Source of the DNA: Calocera cornea HHB12733
Taxonomy: Eukaryota; Basidiomycota; Dacrymycetes; Dacrymycetales; Dacrymycetaceae
Length of the DNA stretch: 13,345 nucleotides
Assembly: GCA_001632435.1 (NCBI GenBank)
Contig: KV424168.1
Coordinates: 1 to 13,345 of the forward strand
Direction of reading: 5' to 3'
Shown here one piece after another: positions 9,026-13,345 of this stretch. Position numbers and translations under genes: made by a program. The notes below the pieces were generated by a model that saw only the letters and a program-made list of their open reading frames with translations, ran no database searches and had not been told where the DNA came from. The first letter of the stretch is position 1. Every line of letters begins with the position of its first letter.

Positions 9026-10791
9026 CTAGCCGCCGGATACGCCCTCCTCCTTGCTCGCTTTCGCTGCCAGCTACAATCAAGATCAGCAACCAGCCCAAAC
9101 AGCCCAAACAGCGGGAAAGTACACGCACCTCCTTCCACCTCTCTTCGTCCCACACCGCGCCCACCCCATCCAACTCCTCGTCATACGGCCACATCCACTG
9201 CAGGAACGCGAACCAGAAGCAGTCCACAACAAGGATGATGGCGTATATCGGCCCTGCGAATAGGCCGAGCTGGGACGTCCTGTCCGCGCATCAGCAGCAG
9301 ATCGGCGAGTATGAGGACAATGCTTACCGCACTAGGCGCTCGTACAGCGAGTACGGCTCGCTGGCGATGACGGACGCGTACACGTCCTGCGTGAGCTGGG
9401 CGACGCGTCGCCAGTCGTATAGCTCCTTGACCTGGGCGTGGACAGCGTGTGGGTCGCGCCCTCCCTGCCGAACCACCTCTATTGCGTGCCCGAGAGCCCG
9501 GAGAACATCTGCATGCGCGTCAGTGATGGATTCACGAGCGGGTGAGTGTGTGCGCACCGTCCGAGTCCGGGTTGGCGAACTCCACCAGCTCCTTGGGCAG
9601 CACCTCCGGTACTCCTCCCACGCGCGTGCTGACGATGAACAGCCCGCAGCTCGCAGCTTCGAGAATGGAGATGCCGAAGGACTCTGTGAGCGAGGCGTTG
9701 AGGAAGATGTGCCCGCGTGTGAGCACCTGTACGAGTCTTAGTCGGGTGCGAGATGGGGAGGGAGCGGAGAGGCGGCGCACGGAACGGACATCGCTATGGC
9801 GTACACGGCCCAGCAGGATGATGCGGTCTTGCAGCATATGTGTCTCGCGCGTCTGCTCGAGCGACGTGAGGTGCGAGCCATCGCCGCCTGTCTTGGATCA
9901 GCTGAGAACAGTAGGCGGGTAGAAGGGGGCGCACCAACGATGAACCGGACATCGGGGTACATCGCGCATACACGCGGTGCGGCTGAGATGAGCAGGTCGA
10001 TGCCCTTGCGGTATACGAGCCGCGAGACGACGACGATCGTGACTGTAGCGGGTGTCAGCAGGCAGGGCGTGGAAAGACGATGGATGTGTGCACTGGGAAG
10101 GGGAGGAGGGGGAACCGACGCGGGCTGGAAGTCGGACGGAACGATGGCGTTGGGGATGACGTGCGCGCGGTGCGGTTCGAGTCGCGCCCGGAGGACCGTG
10201 TTCTCTCGTCTACGTCGAAGTCAACATATGTACCATGGATACGAGAGAGCGACCTAGACGCACCCAGTATGCGATACGCATATCACCCGATCCACGCACC
10301 GCAGCGCCCCTTCCAGCAGCTTGTTTGTGAGGATGCTCGCAGCGTCGTCAAACCCGAACAGCGAGTGGTCCGTGAATACTGTCCTCACGCCCATCAGATG
10401 CGCATGTAAAATCCCTTCCTGTCCCAGACTGGACAGCGCACCGTGCGCATGCACAATCTCGACCTTCTCGCGCTGGACGATCGAGCGAAAGTACGGGAGG
10501 AAGGTGAAGAAGTTGGGCAGGGTCACTTGATTGCCGGGCATGGGAAGCAAGGGGACGTAGTACACCTTGAGGTGGGGGAGTAGCCATCGCACGCCTACGC
10601 GGTCGCCGTACGCGTGTGTGATGACGATCACGCGGTGGCCGAGAGCAAGGAGGTTGATGGACAGTTCGTAGATGTGGTTCTCGACGCCCCCTGCGGCGGG
10701 GTGGAAGAAGTCGCTGACCATTCTAGGGGTGGAGAGAATCAGTACATATTGCTTCATGCTTGGATATCGAGACATACGCAATGCAGACCAT
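9026..10791 (-). CDS. gpi3: GPI-GlcNAc transferase catalytic subunit (GPI3 / PIG-A)
   Basis: Transfers GlcNAc from UDP-GlcNAc to phosphatidylinositol on the cytosolic face of the ER, the first step of GPI-anchor synthesis, as catalytic subunit of the GPI-GnT complex. Exons on the minus strand, in transcript order: 10791-10778, 10722-10264, 10209-10094, 10042-9935, 9887-9781, 9726-9558, 9508-9328, 9279-9129, 9070-9026. All phases agree, giving 449 residues, normal for the family. The start MVCIAMVSDFFHPAAGGVEN matches the usual IAMVSDFF...GGVE opening. The PIGA domain follows (THAYGDRVGVR, VHAHGALSSLGQEGILHAH, FTDHSLFGF), then GT4 signatures VVVSRLVYRKGID, FIVGGDG, GHIFLNASLTESFGISILE with the EX7E pair at Glu283 and Glu291, and STRVGGVPEVLP. 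A hydrophobic segment at about 391-411 is the expected C-terminal ER anchor. The first exon is only 14 nt. Introns are 47-58 nt; those at 10043-10093 and 9727-9780 are stop-free multiples of three. The gene appears intact. Confidence 0.96.
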
Positions 10792-10881
10792 GTTGAATAA
10801 CAATACATCGGGTGCTAAAGGAGGTAGTTGTATGCGGACTGTTGAAGTCGTTGGACGATAGCGCTAGAAGCGTGTCGTTTC

Positions 10882-10894
10882 GACGTGCCACGTC
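10882..10894 (-). repeat. hairpin near a CTAG, candidate Helitron 3' end
   Basis: GACGTG and CACGTC form a 6-bp stem with a single-base centre. On the minus strand a CTAG (10867-10864) follows 14 nt later, the arrangement expected at a Helitron 3' terminus (hairpin, then CTRR). Against it, the next minus-strand base is C rather than the T expected at an A^T target, and the spacing is slightly long. If real, the element ends only 72 bp from the PIG-A start codon. Confidence 0.3.
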
Positions 10895-11180
10895 TCGTTG
10901 TCGCGCCTTGCGAGAGGACAGGCGCGTCGAGCCGATTGCTCCCGTGGTACGGCACCTTCTCCAAGACCAGTAACAATCGCCGACTTTTTATTCGCACGAA
11001 ATACTGTGATGGAGGAAAGTGGGCTGCACTCACTGGCTTTCCGTTCGGTCCTAATAAAGGTCTGTCAATGGGCCACCGATCACAAGCTCGACAACGGCTA
11101 CGGCGTCTTCTTGACATTGACCGTCTAACATGTATAATGCGCTCAACATGCGGCATACACACGCTGTCCTTATAGATTAC

Positions 11181-11195
11181 AAGGGTCTGACCCTT
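11181..11195 (-). repeat. 6-bp hairpin just after the helicase stop
   Basis: AAGGGT and ACCCTT form a 6-bp stem with a 3-nt loop (CTG on the plus strand), 45 bp downstream of the helicase stop codon in transcript direction. It could be the subterminal hairpin of the Helitron or part of a transcription end signal. No CTRR followed by T lies at the usual distance: the minus strand reads GTAATCTATAAGG after it. Confidence 0.35.
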
Positions 11196-11240
11196 CAGGG
11201 CCGGGTCTCTCTGCACAATGTCACAATGGAATCCAATTTC

Positions 11241-13345
11241 TCAAATGTTGACTACATTTACTAAGAGCTTTGCGCTCTGGATGTTGGCTACAGTGTAGTC
11301 AGATGCCGGCCTAAAGAGTGCAAGTGTGTCCTCATGATGTCTAACCCGAGTGAGAGCTGTATACAGCTGGCCGTGAGCAAAGGCGTCGCTACGACAGTCC
11401 AAGACCGTCCGATCTAATGTCAAACCTTGACAGCTGTTATATGTGGTCGCATATGCAAGGCGAAGCGGCAACTGGATCCGAACAACAGTCCAGCTGGCTC
11501 CATGTGGCTTGAACAGGAAGCGGATGCGGGGGATGCAATGTACCTCTCCACCAAGTTGCCCATCACCCAAAAGCACCCGAATCTGCACAAACCGTTGGTT
11601 CAGTGAGTGCACGACCACCTTCGCATTTTTCACGAGCTTCTGCTTGATGGAAAAGTTGCGCATCAGGGCACACACAACTCCCACTTTGAGGGTCAATGCA
11701 TGTGGGGGGATCCCCGCTTGGTCAAGGGTATTGAGATATTCAGGCAGACGACGTGGATCCTCCAACCGCAGATCTTCTCCTTCTTTTACCGTATCAGCAC
11801 TATGATAGACAACTGCCAATGTATCAGCCATGGTACATCCTCCACTGGCCAAGAGGGCCCATACCTTTGTCAGATTGGAGTAATGCCAGCACATTTGCAT
11901 TGAACTCATCCACCAGTGCATTTCGGGGGCTGAGGAAAGCGCGTCTCATGCATGTTTGAGGATCATGGAGCATGTGCGGGGGATACAGAAAATCAAGCAC
12001 CTGTCCAAGGTCTTCTGTTGTCTGTACCATGGGCAGTTGAATTTGCTGTTGGCTGGTGTCTTCCCCCACATTGTCCGTAAAGAGCGCAAAGGGTAGGTCA
12101 TCACGGTTGCAAACAGGCACATGAAGGGTGTGCACATGAAACTCTGGCCACAGGTAGCTTGATAGAATAGAAGCTTGGTATGTTGTGGTCTCACCACCCC
12201 CAACGACAACTGGGGCAACCTGGCGAAAATCTCCAAGGCCAAGGAAGGGGATGCCACCAAAACAGTCATCTCTGCCAGTAATCTGTCGGCATATCATATC
12301 AATTGCTTCAAGTGTTGTCTTGTTTGCGCCAGGGAGCTCATCAAAGATAAGGAGGCAAGCCGACTGAATGAGGTCTGCACGCATGGAAGGGATTCCTATC
12401 TGAGCTTGGATGTTGCTGTGGTTCTTCAAACTGCTCAGCTTCTCTTGCAGCAGCACAGTCACAAAGAACACGCACCTCATTTACCGGGATCTTGAAGAGA
12501 GAATGGGCTGTTCGACCCCGTTCATAGTTGGAGGCTGCAATGCCGGTGGACGCCATCAAAAGCACAATCTTGCCTTCACTGCGAAGGCGTGCAGAGAGGG
12601 TGTTCACGAGGAATGTCTTTCCCCTCCCTGGCTTTCCTTCAATGAACTGGGGCATCACCATGCCCCGCCGTCCATCCACCACCTGGTTGACCAAGTCATA
12701 GAGGATGTTGTAAATGTCCCGCTGTTCATCTGTCAGGGCTGCATAGCAGCGCTCCGATTCCGCATGCAGGACACCACGCCTTTGGGCAAATGCTGCCAGC
12801 TCCATTGCGACTTCTGCAGACCATCGCTGTGGCTGCGGGAGACCATAAAACCCCAAGCTTCTTCCAACATCATCCAGGTGCTCCGCAATGGCCAGAAGAG
12901 CTTCACCATATGCATGGTCTGGTTCTGGGTTCTGCCGCAGAAAATCACCAGCAAGGTGGTTGGCAAACTCTTCCCAAAGTGGGAGCGCAGGGTAGCCCTC
13001 TACAATAAGGCGTCCAAACAGGAAGCGGAGCTGGGCAGGTGTCCTGAAATCCATGACGGCCTCCTGCAGCGCATAATGGCCCTCATTCTCATTGTCAAAG
13101 AGCCCCCGAGCCTGTGCAGCTGCAGCATAGGAGGGATGTCGCACACCCCAAACCCAATACAGTTGCTCATGGCTGTCCGCCGGAAGATGCTGGAGGAGGC
13201 AGCGCAGATAAAAGACATCACCTGCTGAGGGTGATACTGTCTGCAGCCGTGCCCGATGGTCCGTTGTGCGTTGCTTGATCACCTTGCGTGGCATGTAGGG
13301 CCGTTCTTCCTCCAGATGATAGGGTGAGCCAGGCGGAAGATCATA
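11241..13345 (-). CDS. Helitron Pif1-like helicase (C-terminal 672 residues, partial)
   Basis: ATP-dependent 5'-3' DNA helicase domain of a Helitron transposase, proposed to unwind the donor strand during rolling-circle transposition. The frame is open to the right edge, so the N-terminus (normally the Rep nuclease) is missing. Proposed exons: 13345-12476, 12441-11865, 11812-11241. Motifs in order: FYLRCLLQHLP lead-in; Walker A FIEGKPGRGKTFLVNTL (about 12605-12650); ASTGIAASN; Walker B LLIFDELPGANK (about 12320-12355); LGLGDFRQVAPVV; TLKVGVVCALMRNF; QLPLRLAYATTYNSCQGLTL; and LYTALTRVR (motif VI). The intron at 11813-11864 (52 nt, GTATGG ... TTGGCAG, with CTGAT before the acceptor) joins the reading frame exactly. 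The first gap, 34 nt (12442-12475) or 37 nt (12439-12475), is very short for an intron and might instead be a frameshift. No in-frame stop interrupts the motifs, so the copy looks young. Host chromosomal PIF1 is less likely because of the Helitron-like lead-in. Confidence 0.85.

Larger units (their letters stand above)
10792..11240. promoter_or_regulatory. PIG-A upstream region and likely Helitron 3' end
   Basis: These 449 bp separate the helicase stop codon from the PIG-A start codon, both on the minus strand. They must contain the 3' end of the Helitron and the PIG-A promoter and 5' UTR. A minus-strand frame at 10815-11216 is open but Arg/Ser-rich without motifs and is probably not coding. 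Two perfect 6-bp hairpins are the only structured elements seen. No TATA box is evident. Function is inferred from position only. Confidence 0.5.
11181..13345 (-). mobile_element. Helitron-type rolling-circle transposon, 3' part
   Basis: The Pif1-like helicase ending at 11241 is of the kind found as the C-terminal half of Helitron RepHel proteins: the FYLR lead-in, a DELPGANK Walker B variant, TLKVG and the QLPLRLAYATTYNSCQGLTL motif. The element continues beyond the right edge, where the Rep domain and 5' TC end would lie. Its 3' end is not resolved; the left coordinate given is a minimum set by the nearer hairpin, and a second candidate end lies at 10864. No target-site duplication is expected for Helitrons, so the boundary needs comparison with an empty site or another copy. 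Confidence 0.7.

Noticed and set aside
9091..9112. Short tandem repeat of a CCCAAACAG-type unit
   Set aside because: It falls within the last PIG-A intron (9071-9128) and is only two units long, so it is likely incidental.
10173..10190. GGTTCGAGTC, resembling a tRNA B box
   Set aside because: It lies within PIG-A exon 3 on the opposite strand, with no A box or cloverleaf at the right distance.
10815..11216. 133-codon minus-strand frame between PIG-A and the helicase
   Set aside because: It is Arg/Ser-rich without motifs, overlaps the likely PIG-A promoter, and is not in phase with the PIG-A first exon.

Overview
The window looks like a piece of a filamentous basidiomycete genome, most likely Agaricomycetes. 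The evidence is many 45-60 nt introns with GT...AG ends and CTNA-type branch sites, a NACHT-WD40 STAND receptor of the agaricomycete kind, a fungal GPI3/PIG-A gene, and a Pif1-type helicase of the sort carried by fungal Helitrons. No rRNA, tRNA, CRISPR or bacterial operon structure was seen.

Layout. Positions 1-1225 hold no supported gene. Positions 1226-6625 (+) hold one large split gene of 9 proposed exons and about 1663 residues. Its proposed order is a C2-like N-terminal region, a helical domain resembling MLKL/HeLo-type four-helix bundles, a NACHT NTPase, a linker, fourteen 43-residue WD40 repeats, and a short conserved-looking C-terminal tail. This is an NLR-like receptor of the fungal self/non-self recognition and cell-death class. 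Positions 6626-8526 look non-coding apart from a short tandem duplication and a G-quadruplex motif. Positions 8527-8940 (-) carry a coding-like remnant broken by a one-base frameshift at a homopolymer. Positions 9026-10791 (-) hold a complete nine-exon gene for the catalytic subunit of GPI-GlcNAc transferase (GPI3/PIG-A, 449 residues). Positions 10792-11240 separate it from the next gene and contain two small perfect hairpins. Positions 11241-13345 (-) hold the C-terminal 672 residues of a Helitron Pif1-like helicase that runs off the right edge.

The genes do not form a pathway. PIG-A is a housekeeping gene of the ER membrane. The NLR is an accessory immune or incompatibility gene facing it tail to tail. 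The Helitron sits immediately upstream of PIG-A in the same orientation, so its 3' end must lie in or near the PIG-A promoter. The most interesting object is the NLR: an uncommon N-terminal arrangement (a possible membrane-binding C2 fold before a possible pore-forming helical bundle) joined to a WD40 array whose repeats look recently homogenised. All splice models were built by hand from reading-frame continuity and splice signals. Domain names rest on recognised motifs, not on database searches.
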